Positions 25,477-33,077 of a stretch of DNA of 64,000 nt are shown one piece after another. Under the pieces are notes generated by a model. It did no database searches. It had not been told where the DNA came from and saw only the letters and a program-made list of their open reading frames with translations. Position 1 is the first letter of the stretch. Every line of letters starts with the position of its first letter. Origin of the DNA: RPQJ01 sp963706755. Its GTDB lineage: Bacteria > Pseudomonadota > Gammaproteobacteria > Steroidobacterales > Steroidobacteraceae. A program made the position numbers and the translations under genes. The stretch spans positions 248,001 through 312,000 of the forward strand of contig CAVPNH010000011.1 of NCBI GenBank assembly GCA_963706755.1. Direction: 5' to 3'.

Positions 25477-25728
25477 ATGAATACAAACCTGAAAGCAGTC
25501 TGCCTGGCGATCTACCTGCTGGCGATTGCCGGAATCTTTGTCACGCTGCCCTTCGGCGTCACGCCGTGGCTGCAGAAGATCGCCATCATCCTGCTGGCGG
25601 CACACGTGCTCGAACTGGTGGTCGCGTTCAAGAGCGTCAAGCGATACCAGGGCCCGCTGATCGACAGCATCGCGCTCACGTTGCTGTTCGGATTGCTGCA
25701 CTGGAAACCGCTGGACAAGGGCGCGTAG
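25477..25728 (+). CDS. DUF1145 small membrane protein
   Basis: 83 aa, three hydrophobic helices (AVCLAIYLLAIAGIF, IAIILLAAHVLELVV, IALTLLFGLLHW) and the family-typical FKSVKRYQGPL. This is the YhhL/DUF1145 pattern of small inner-membrane proteins, with no known function. Start ATG 25477 with ACAGGA at 25465-25470; an upstream in-frame ATG at 25432 overlaps the preceding region without a good ribosome site. Confidence 0.75.
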   Translation: MNTNLKAVCLAIYLLAIAGIFVTLPFGVTPWLQKIAIILLAAHVLELVVAFKSVKRYQGPLIDSIALTLLFGLLHWKPLDKGA

Positions 25729-25854
25729 CGCAGGACGACCGGGAGTGCTGCCGACCTGCGGTGCCGCAACCGCGACACGGCGTGACGGCAGTCTCAACGG
25801 CGGCCTGGCGTGGGGTGGTTGTAGGGAACGCCCCAGAAGGCAAAGAATGAGCCC

Positions 25855-26571
25855 ATGAAAAATGCCAGGACACTGTTGTGGGCGGTCGCCGCGCTGTGCG
25901 TCGGAGCGGGGCTGATGTTCCTGTATCAGCGTCCCTGGAATTTCAATCCGTTCTCAAGGAAGGGAGAGGAAGTCCGCTCCGGGCCGGCCACCGAGATCCT
26001 GGTGATGCGTACCAAGGGCGGGTTGCTCGAGGTTTCGCGGATTCTCGCAACGGAGCAATTCGACACCAAGTTCGTGTACTCGGTGCTGGGTTTCGAGGTC
26101 GGCGAGACCGTGCCGCACATTCGCGTTCCAGCCGTCTACCGTTACCACATCGAATTGGCGCCGGAGTGGAGAATCATCCGGACAGGCAGCCTGTTCACGG
26201 TCGTGACGCCGCCGGTGAAGCCAAGCCTGCCGGTGGCCGTGGACCTGGCGAAAATCCAGAAGGATGTTGGAGGCACCTGGCTCCTGGTGCCTTTCAACAA
26301 GAGCGACGATCTGAACGCGCTCGAGCGCAAGGTCACGCCGACGCTGGCGGATAAGGCGGGGAGTCCCGCCTACCTGCAACTGCAACGGGAAGAAGCACGC
26401 AAGACGGTCAAGGAGTTCGTGAAGAAGTGGCTCGTGACGCAGACACCGTGGACCACGGAATCGGGCTCGACGATCAGGGTCTTCTTCGCGGATGAGCCGA
26501 TCGGGGCTTTTGGTCCGCAGGCGTTTCCGCAGTTGGCGCCGGGGATGGAACCGGCGGGGGCTGCCAGGTGA
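25855..26571 (+). CDS. Membrane-anchored hypothetical protein
   Basis: 238 aa: an N-terminal anchor (LLWAVAALCVGAGLMFLY) and a soluble, probably periplasmic domain (TEILVMRTKGGLLEVSRI, FEVGETVPHIRVPAVYRYHIEL, KTVKEFVKKWL). The layout recalls DUF4230-type proteins, but I cannot confirm it. It ends three codons before the next gene's possible GTG and 15 bases before the chosen ATG of the cupin lipoprotein, so the two may be co-transcribed. Confidence 0.6.
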   Translation: MKNARTLLWAVAALCVGAGLMFLYQRPWNFNPFSRKGEEVRSGPATEILVMRTKGGLLEVSRILATEQFDTKFVYSVLGFEVGETVPHIRVPAVYRYHIELAPEWRIIRTGSLFTVVTPPVKPSLPVAVDLAKIQKDVGGTWLLVPFNKSDDLNALERKVTPTLADKAGSPAYLQLQREEARKTVKEFVKKWLVTQTPWTTESGSTIRVFFADEPIGAFGPQAFPQLAPGMEPAGAAR

Positions 26572-26585
26572 CAGGGGGATGTCGT

Positions 26586-27281
26586 ATGCGGCGGATAGTC
26601 CGTTCGGCTGGTCTGGCGATGCTTTGCGGGAGCCTCGCTGCGTGCGGGGCCCAGGCGTCAGCGCCCTCGGCGGTACCGATCGAGCAGGAACCGGCGCATC
26701 GGCTCGTGCTGGAGAACGAGTACGTACGAGTATTCGAGGTCTGGTTACCGCGCGGCGAAACGACGCTGTGGCACGTGCATCTTCACGATGGAGTGTCGGT
26801 GCGACTGTCGGACGCGAGCATCGAGGACCAGCCAAAGGACGGGGAAGCCAAGACGTTTCGGCTGCATCGAGGGGAGGTGGCCTACGGCGCTACGCCGGCG
26901 GCGCTGACGCACCAGGTGCGTAACGTCGGTGAGACGACTTTCCACAACGTGTATATCGAGCTGCTGACCCCGCACGACGTCAGCACCGATCGCTCCGAGG
27001 CGGCCGCGTCCGATCCGCGCGTCGTTCTCGAGAACGATCACGTCCGTGCGCTTCGGCGAATCCTGGCGCCCGGCGAATCGACGTCGATGCACACCCACGC
27101 GTTGCGGGTCGTGGCCGTGCCCGTCACCGCGGGTCGCCTCGAGATCTCCGCTCCGGAGGGTGCCGCGAGTAGCGTCGAGATGAAGCCTGGCGCGGTGAAA
27201 TGGATCGAATCTGGAACCACGCATCGGCTGAAGAACGTCGGCGACGCACCCGTCGAAATCGTCGACATCGAACTCGAGTAG
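26586..27281 (+). CDS. Lipoprotein with two tandem cupin domains
   Basis: 231 aa. The signal sequence ends in a lipobox (GSLAAC, Cys at about residue 20), so it should be lipidated. Two similar halves each contain a beta-barrel cupin pattern: LENEYVRVFEVWLPRGETTLWHVHLHD and LENDHVRALRRILAPGEST then MHTHALR, with His-x-His metal ligands in both. Arose by domain duplication. Bicupins bind metals and small ligands; no catalytic role is deducible. ATG 26586 with AGGGGGA upstream is preferred to GTG 26568. Confidence 0.75.
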   Translation: MRRIVRSAGLAMLCGSLAACGAQASAPSAVPIEQEPAHRLVLENEYVRVFEVWLPRGETTLWHVHLHDGVSVRLSDASIEDQPKDGEAKTFRLHRGEVAYGATPAALTHQVRNVGETTFHNVYIELLTPHDVSTDRSEAAASDPRVVLENDHVRALRRILAPGESTSMHTHALRVVAVPVTAGRLEISAPEGAASSVEMKPGAVKWIESGTTHRLKNVGDAPVEIVDIELE

Positions 27282-27381
27282 ACGGTGTGAAGGGCGGCCT
27301 TCGGGGGCGGACACGCGACCTGCAGCGCGAGGGAGTCGCGCTGCAGCGCGGTTGTCTTGCAGGGGCGGCGGGCGTCGTGCT

Positions 27382-28473
27382 CTAGGACACGAGGGCCGGA
27401 TAGTCGCTGTAGCCTTCCGCGTCGGCGGTGTAAAAGAGCTCCGCGCGTGGGGACGCCAGCGGCGCGCCGCTCTTCAGACGCTCGACGAGGTCCGGGTTGG
27501 CGATGAACGGCCGGCCGAACACGGCAAGTTGCAGTAATCCTGAATCCAGGTGTGCCTGGGCGCTCTCGCGCGTCAGGTTGCCGGCCGCGATCAGCGCGCC
27601 CTTGACGTGGGTCCGAAGCGTGCGGAGCAACGCTTGCGGGTCGCCGGCGTTGTTCAGTTGCGGGCTGAAGGCGTCTGCCAGCATGACGTGTACGTAGGCC
27701 ATGTCCGCGGTCGGCAGCGCATCGAGCAGCGCGAGGTGCGTCTCGAGCGGATTGGCGTCGACGAGATCGTTGAACATGTGGCCGGGCGAAACGCGAATCG
27801 CGGTCCGTCCCGTCCCAATGGCGGCGGCGACCGCCGCGACGACTTCGACCACGAAGCGGATGCGCCCGTGCGGCGAGGTGCCGTAGCCGTCGGTGCGCTG
27901 GTTCGTGTTCGAGGCCAGGAACTGGTTCAGAAGGTAGCCGTTCGCCGCGTGCAGCTCCACGCCGTCGAAGCCGGCCTCGCGTGCGTTGCGTGCGGCGGTG
28001 ACGAATTCCGCGACGAGGGCGGGCAGCTCGGCGGTGTCGAGCGCGCGCGGTGTGGGGTAGTCCTGCAATTGCTGCTGGTCGGTCCACATCTGGCCGGCGG
28101 GTTTCACGGCTGACGGCGCCACCGGCGGATCCGCGATCTGCCGATTGAGCGGGTGGGCGATGCGGCCGCAGTGCATGAACTGCATGAACATCTTCGCGCC
28201 TCGCGCGTGGACGGCGTCGGTCACGCGCTTCCACGCGGCAATCTGCTCCGGGGTGTGGATCCCGGGCGTGCGGCAGTAGCCTTGTCCCGCGAAGCTCGTC
28301 TGGGTGCCCTCCGAGATGATCAGTCCGGCGCTGGCACGCTGGGCGTAGTAGTCGCGCACGAATGGCTTGGGCACGCCCATCGTGTCGGCCCGGTTCCGCG
28401 TGAGTGGCGCCATGACGATGCGGTTCTGCAACGGGAGACCGGCCAGCTTCGTCGGTTCAAAAAGGCTGTTCAT
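27382..28473 (-). CDS. Old Yellow Enzyme family NADH:flavin oxidoreductase
   Basis: 363-aa FMN-dependent ene-reductase (NemA/OYE/OPR type) that reduces activated C=C bonds or nitro esters with NAD(P)H. Motifs: LQNRIVMAPLTRNRA (FMN site), GQLG-equivalent MQFMHCGRIAHP, FDGVELHAANGYLLNQFL (His/Asn substrate pair) and the C-terminal GRPFIANPDLVERL. Start ATG 28473 gives the classic N-terminus LFEPTKLAGL; an in-frame ATG at 28560 adds an unrelated leader. Single-gene unit. Confidence 0.9.
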   Translation of the reverse strand: MNSLFEPTKLAGLPLQNRIVMAPLTRNRADTMGVPKPFVRDYYAQRASAGLIISEGTQTSFAGQGYCRTPGIHTPEQIAAWKRVTDAVHARGAKMFMQFMHCGRIAHPLNRQIADPPVAPSAVKPAGQMWTDQQQLQDYPTPRALDTAELPALVAEFVTAARNAREAGFDGVELHAANGYLLNQFLASNTNQRTDGYGTSPHGRIRFVVEVVAAVAAAIGTGRTAIRVSPGHMFNDLVDANPLETHLALLDALPTADMAYVHVMLADAFSPQLNNAGDPQALLRTLRTHVKGALIAAGNLTRESAQAHLDSGLLQLAVFGRPFIANPDLVERLKSGAPLASPRAELFYTADAEGYSDYPALVS

Positions 28474-28566
28474 CGAAATGTTCCCCTGGGGTGCGTCGAC
28501 ACGCGGGTGTTCCTGGCGAGCCAGCGTACGGCTTGCGCGATGACGAATCCATTCGCGCAAGAACCT

Positions 28567-28593
28567 ATTCTGGATTCAGCGACGGTTCAGAAT
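28567..28593. promoter_or_regulatory. Inverted repeat upstream of the OYE gene
   Basis: ATTCTG (28567-28572) and CAGAAT (28588-28593) are perfect 6-bp arms 15 bases apart, with flanking GAAC/GTTC extending the symmetry imperfectly. It lies about 95 bases upstream of the oxidoreductase start, where a TetR- or LysR-type operator would be. No regulator gene is adjacent. Confidence 0.3.
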
Positions 28594-28683
28594 TGTTCCG
28601 GCGATGTCTGTCGTGCTGAGGCGCAGTGCCGGGATTCGTTCTGCGTAAGCCGGTCAGCGAGTCTCTGCGGATTGGGCTGCGAT

Positions 28684-28875
28684 TTACTCGGCGAGTTGGT
28701 CCTCGGAGAGGTTGCCGGCGGCGAGGCGTAGAAAGGTTGTCACGCACTCGGCGTCGCGGGCGGTGAGCTCGAAGCTGTTCGGGTCCAGGAGCAATTCGGC
28801 GACTGCGAGGCTGGGCCGCTTGCTGCCATCCAGGAACGGGTGATTGCTGGAAATTCCGAGGGCATGAGTCGCCAC
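28684..28875 (-). pseudogene. Truncated Doc (death-on-curing) toxin remnant
   Basis: Only the last about 63 residues of a roughly 125-residue Doc/Fic-fold toxin remain: NHPFLDGSKRPSLAVAELLL, then ELTARDAECVTTFLRLAAGNLSE. The Fic motif HPFxDGNKR reads HPFLDGSKRPSL, so the Asn that binds the phosphates is Ser. The N-terminal half and an antitoxin gene are missing; the region upstream reads in another frame for a short distance only. Probably a decayed toxin-antitoxin locus. Confidence 0.7.
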
Positions 28876-29237
28876 CGATCGCGGTAGCGCATGTTCTCCG
28901 TTTTCTCCGTTGGCGGACCGGCTGTTCGGTCGGGCATCGTCATTTCAGGTTACGAATTTACCATAATATACATTATGCGTACTTTGTATTAAGCACCCCC
29001 TGGACGGTGCGTTGTGGCTGCCTGGCGCCGTCGCAGGCGCGAGCCGCGAAGCGGCGTCCCCTTCCGAGTCCGGGATCGTGCGCCGCGGCGACGGTGTTGA
29101 CGATGCAAAGCAGATCACCTATTGCTGTCGGCCACGTGCTGCCGTTTGATGCAAAGAAGCCCGTCGCGTGGACGGGCTTCCTTGTCGGGTTGAGAGCGTC
29201 GCCTACGCGTTGCATCAACGCGCGCCGAGCTCGCCAA
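28876..29237. other. Intergenic stretch without a supported gene
   Basis: 362 bases between the Doc remnant and the cytochrome gene. An A+T-rich patch at 28950-28990 contains the inverted repeat CATAAT-ATAC-ATTATG (28962-28977), which could be a leftover toxin-antitoxin operator/promoter reading toward the Doc remnant. The hairpin at 29156-29180 is listed separately. Otherwise nothing is recognised. Confidence 0.5.
29156..29180 (-). terminator. Hairpin terminator downstream of the cytochrome gene
   Basis: Perfect 10-bp stem GAAGCCCGTC/GACGGGCTTC with a 5-base loop. On the minus strand it is followed by TTTG and lies about 58 bases after the cytochrome stop. The T tract is short, so termination may be partial. 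Confidence 0.55.
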
Positions 29238-29588
29238 CTACTTCTGCATGCTCAAGATCCACTCTGACAGGGCCATCGCATCCGCATCGGACACCTTAAC
29301 CCGTGCGCTCTCGGGGGGCATCATCGTGCACCCAAAGTGCTGGGTGCCACCATGCTGGACGATCATGGCCAGGAAGATGTTGGCGTTCTTGACCCCGTGG
29401 TACTCCTTTGCAATGTCTTTGAACGATGGCGCAGTCAGTTGACCGGACACATCGTGGCAGGTAAGGCACTGCTTCGACTTGGCAAGGTCCAGCATTGGAT
29501 CTGAAGTCGATGGAGTTGGAGCCGCGGTCAGTGCAAGAGCCGCGCCCAACGCGAGACACGCCAAGGCTAGAGTGATCAGCTACTTCAT
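29238..29588 (-). CDS. Small c-type cytochrome with an in-frame amber codon near the start
   Basis: Monoheme cytochrome c, mature part about 90 aa. Heme motif CLTCH, distal methionine candidate in CTMMPPE, and helix LSEWILSMQ at the end, as in class I cytochromes such as c552/cbb3-linked carriers. The natural start is ATG 29588 behind a strong GAGGAGGG, giving MK-stop-LITLALACLALGAALALTAAP, i.e. a signal peptide interrupted by TAG at codon 3 (29582-29580). CAG in place of TAG would restore it. A TTG at 29564 could start translation but would lose the basic n-region. Either a base error, a nonsense mutation or readthrough. Confidence 0.75.
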
Positions 29589-29889
29589 CACGCCCTCCTC
29601 GCAACCATCCTGGTTGCGTCTTTTGATCCGGCGAACAGACGGTGTCCTTCGTGGTCTTTCGCGGAGGGCGACCGACAAACCGCCGGTAATGCGTTTCTTT
29701 TACGCCTGCGCGCGAAGATCGCCTATCCGGAGTAATCGCTAGGGGCTGTTGGCCCGGCTCCAGTGCGGGTCCACGCCTGCCCGGCGCGGCGTCCAAGTTT
29801 CATTGGGTGCCGCGTGCTCCTCGAACCCAGCCCCCTCACGGAGCGTACTGCCGCAGTCCCATGAGCACGCCCCCATTGCCTGGATGGAG
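29589..29889. other. Intergenic region upstream of the cytochrome gene
   Basis: 301 bases with no supported gene. Contains a short perfect hairpin, CGCAACCA-TCC-TGGTTGCG at 29600-29618, immediately upstream of the cytochrome Shine-Dalgarno on the minus strand. Nothing else is recognised; a cytochrome promoter should lie here. Confidence 0.5.
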
Positions 29890-31458
29890 TCAGTCGAGAC
29901 GAGGGTATCCGGTGACCTGCTGTATCTCTGCATACAGTGGCGCCAGCCGCTCGTACATGTGCTTGTACACGCGCTCGTAGAGCGCGTCGTAGGTGACCGT
30001 GTTCGCCTCGATCGGCTCGAACAGCCGCCCGATGCGGGTCATTTGTGCCACGGCCTCGTTGAAGTCCGCGTGCAGCCCCAGGCCGACGGCACAGTCGATC
30101 GCCGCGCCCAGGCCCGACGTCTCGTGCGTGTGCGGACGCGCGGTGGGCAGGTTGAAGATGTCCGCCGTGAGCTGCATGGCGGCGTCGGACTGCGCGCCGC
30201 CGCCACTGACGCGAAGCTCCGTAAGACGCAGGCGGCCACGCTGCTCGATTCGCTCACGGCCCTCACGCAGCGCATAGGCCAGCCCCTCGAGGATCGCGCG
30301 GTAAAGGTGCGCCCGGGTGTGCACGTCGCCGAAGCCGATCACGGCGCCTTTCGCTTCGGGACCAGGCTCCTTCACGCCCGGGCTCCAGTAGGGCTGCAGC
30401 ATCAGGCCCATGGATCCCGGCGGCACGGTGCCGACCATCTCGTCGAACAGCACTTCTGGCGCAATGCCAAGTGTCCTGGCTTCGGCTCGCTCCGCGTGAC
30501 CGAACTGCTCCTTGAACCAGTTGACCATCCAGTAGCCGCGGAAGATCTGCACCTCGCAGCTGAACCTGCCCGGCATGGCCGCCGGATACGGTGGCATGCC
30601 CGGCGTGACCTCCAGGTAGCGCGGTGTCGTGACGTTGATCGTCGCGGTCGTGCCGTACGACAGTGCGCCCATGGTCGGCGCCAGCGCGCCGGAACCGAGG
30701 ATCTCGCAGGCCTTGTCCGCGGCGGCGGCGATCACCGGTGTTCCCACTCGAATGCCCGTCGCAGCGCTGGCCGTCGCAGTCACCTGGCCCAGGATGCTTC
30801 CGACCGGCCGAAGTTCCGGCAATTGATCCCTCCGTACGGCAAGCGCCTGCCACTTCCAGTCGGCGGCGGAGGCCCAGCGCTGGTGCCTCGAATCGAATGG
30901 CAGGTAGGCCACCATGGAACCGACCGAGTCGGTGAAGTCGCCAGTGAGCCGATGATTCAACAGGCCAGACACGAGCAGGAACTTGTGCGTGGACGCGTGC
31001 AGCGCCGGTTCGTGCTGCGCCAGCCAGTTGATCTCGGCCTCACGCTGGAAGTGCCTCACGGTATCCGCCTGCCCTGCCACCGCGATCGCCAGCCGCCACC
31101 ACGGCTTGATGGCCGGAAAGCGCGTCGCCCGGCGCTGGTCGAGCCAGATGATTGCAGGGTAGATGCAGCGACCGTCGCGATCGACCGGAATCACGGTGGC
31201 GCGCTGCGTGGTCACGGCGACACCGCGCACTGCCTCGCGCCAGCTCGGATCGCGCGCCCACAAGGCCTGGCAACTCCTGGCGGCGGCCTGCCAGAAGCCC
31301 TCGCCGTCGTGCTCGAGCCAGCCCGGCTGCGGCACGCGGTAGTCCTTCAGGGGCTCCTGCGTGCGGGCCACCAGGTTCCCGGCGAGATCGAACAGCAATG
31401 CACGCGCGCTCTGCGTGCCGCAGTCGATGGACAGGAGCAGCTCGCCCTGCGAGTTCAC
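29890..31458 (-). CDS. FGGY-family carbohydrate kinase
   Basis: 522-aa sugar/polyol kinase of the glycerol kinase-xylulokinase superfamily. N-terminal phosphate loop LLLSIDCGTQSARALLFD, Asp-containing GWLEHDGEGFW, the ATP-site region IAAAADKACEILGSGA and the C-terminal signature LRVSGGGAQSDAAMQLTADI. Starts at GTG 31458, sharing GTGA with the upstream FAD oxidase stop, so it is the last gene of a coupled operon. Substrate probably a glycerol-like polyol or keto-polyol, judged only from its partners. Confidence 0.85.
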   Translation of the reverse strand: MNSQGELLLSIDCGTQSARALLFDLAGNLVARTQEPLKDYRVPQPGWLEHDGEGFWQAAARSCQALWARDPSWREAVRGVAVTTQRATVIPVDRDGRCIYPAIIWLDQRRATRFPAIKPWWRLAIAVAGQADTVRHFQREAEINWLAQHEPALHASTHKFLLVSGLLNHRLTGDFTDSVGSMVAYLPFDSRHQRWASAADWKWQALAVRRDQLPELRPVGSILGQVTATASAATGIRVGTPVIAAAADKACEILGSGALAPTMGALSYGTTATINVTTPRYLEVTPGMPPYPAAMPGRFSCEVQIFRGYWMVNWFKEQFGHAERAEARTLGIAPEVLFDEMVGTVPPGSMGLMLQPYWSPGVKEPGPEAKGAVIGFGDVHTRAHLYRAILEGLAYALREGRERIEQRGRLRLTELRVSGGGAQSDAAMQLTADIFNLPTARPHTHETSGLGAAIDCAVGLGLHADFNEAVAQMTRIGRLFEPIEANTVTYDALYERVYKHMYERLAPLYAEIQQVTGYPRLD

Positions 31459-33077
31459 GCCCGGGGTCCGGTCAGGTTCTCGTTGGCGAGGATGCCCTGC
31501 GGATCGAAGTGATCGAAGGCCGACGCGAGCGCGGCCATGCCGAGCGCGCCCTTCTCTGCCGGCAGGTACGGCGCGTGATCGCGACCGACGCCGTGCTGAT
31601 GGCTGATGGTGCCGCCGCTCGCGATCACCGCCTCGCTCACCGCACGCTTGAGCGCCGCCCAGCGCTGCCACGCCGCCGCCTGGTCCGCACCGATGCGGAA
31701 GACGAACGTGCTGTACATGCTCGAGCCTGTCCCGTACACGTGCGAAAGGTGAGTGTAGACGTGGCAGCGTTCGCCCAGCCGCGCCAGCGCCTCGCGACCT
31801 GCGCTCTCCATCGCAAGCATGGTCGACGTGCTCGAGCTCCACGGCACGAACGTCTCCATGGTGTCGACCGCGTATCCGGCGTCCCAGAGCGCGTTGCGTA
31901 CATAGACGCCGGTATAGCGCTTTTCAGCCCACTTCCTGCCGAGCAGGGTGCCGGTCGATACGCCGCCATGAGCACGGAGCACCGCCCTCGCCTGCTGCCA
32001 GCCGGCATTGACCTGCCGCCGCGTGCCGGTCAGTCCCAGCATCAGCAGGCACTTCTGCTCGCCAGCGCCCCTCCAGCCGAGGTAACGCTCCAGCCATGCG
32101 ATCTGCCCGGCGTGGCCCGCCATGCGCAGCGTGGTCAGCGTCTCGACCGGGCTCGACAGGCGCAGCATCGACAGCGGTACGCGCGTCTGTGCCAGCGTGC
32201 GTGCGGCAGCGACGCCTGCGTCCCAACCGGGCATGAAGACACCGACGAAGCGCTCCTGCTCCGGCAGGCGGCTGACGCGCACGATGGCCTCGGTGATCAC
32301 GCCGAGGCGCCCTTCCGAGCCGAGCACCCACTCGCGCAGGTCGGGCCCCGCCGCGCTCGCGGCGAACGGCGGAATCGTGAGCGTGCCGCGCGGCGTCTCG
32401 ACCGTGCCGCCGGCAAACAACTGCTCGATCCGTCCGTAGCGCAGGGACTGCTGCCCGGAAGAGCGGGACGCGATCCAGCCACCGAGCGTCGCGTACTCGA
32501 AGCTCTGCGGGAAGTGGCCCAGCACGAAACCCCGGGCGCGAAGCTGAGTCTCCAGGTCCGGCCCGGTCACGCCAGCCTGGAAGCGCGCCAGCTGCGAGAC
32601 TTCATCGAACTCGAGCAGTGCGCTCATGCGCCGCATGTCGAGCGTCAGGCAGGGTCGATCTCCGCCGGGCGGTGCCAGGTGACCGACCACGCTCGTGGCG
32701 CCACCGCAAGGGATCAGCACCGCCCCGCGCTGCTGGGCCCAGGCGAGCAATTCGCGGACCTGCCCCCCGTTCTCCGGCCAGGCGACGCCATCGGTGAGCC
32801 GCCCGACGTCGCCAAAACGCAGCCGTATCCAGTCCCCGAGGCTGTGGCCGACGCCGGAGCGCAACCGGTCCTCGGCGCGGGTCGAAATCAGCGGGTGCGG
32901 CGGCAGGGACCCCGCCAGGCGCGACGGTTGCTCGCGGTCGATGCGTGCGCAGACCTCCTCGAGCGTCGCATCGCGTGGCGCGGTACCTGGCCCGATCGCC
33001 TCGGCCAGGAACTCGGTGGCCCCGGCGGGCAGGGTCGCGGTGATCGTGTCGTCGCCCCAGCCGTTCCAGCGTCTCAT
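31455..33077 (-). CDS. FAD-linked oxidase resembling alkyl-DHAP synthase (VAO family)
   Basis: 540 aa. FAD-binding PCMH domain: PCGGATSVVGHL and FEYATLGGWIASRSSGQQSLRYGR. C-terminal oxidase domain with TYTHLSHVYGTGSSMY-like metal/flavin region and the ISHQHGVGRDHAPYL motif that in alkyl-dihydroxyacetonephosphate synthases carries the active-site histidines. Family members either swap the acyl of acyl-DHAP for an alkyl ether or oxidise 2-hydroxy acids. Start ATG 33077 behind AAGGGGGA overlaps the glpD-like stop (ATGA). Bacterial ether-lipid role is unproven. Confidence 0.82.
   Translation of the reverse strand: MRRWNGWGDDTITATLPAGATEFLAEAIGPGTAPRDATLEEVCARIDREQPSRLAGSLPPHPLISTRAEDRLRSGVGHSLGDWIRLRFGDVGRLTDGVAWPENGGQVRELLAWAQQRGAVLIPCGGATSVVGHLAPPGGDRPCLTLDMRRMSALLEFDEVSQLARFQAGVTGPDLETQLRARGFVLGHFPQSFEYATLGGWIASRSSGQQSLRYGRIEQLFAGGTVETPRGTLTIPPFAASAAGPDLREWVLGSEGRLGVITEAIVRVSRLPEQERFVGVFMPGWDAGVAAARTLAQTRVPLSMLRLSSPVETLTTLRMAGHAGQIAWLERYLGWRGAGEQKCLLMLGLTGTRRQVNAGWQQARAVLRAHGGVSTGTLLGRKWAEKRYTGVYVRNALWDAGYAVDTMETFVPWSSSTSTMLAMESAGREALARLGERCHVYTHLSHVYGTGSSMYSTFVFRIGADQAAAWQRWAALKRAVSEAVIASGGTISHQHGVGRDHAPYLPAEKGALGMAALASAFDHFDPQGILANENLTGPRA

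Noticed and set aside
29740..29850. Possible tRNA-like fold in the G+C-rich intergenic region
   Set aside because: I could not place an acceptor stem, anticodon loop and T-loop consistently.
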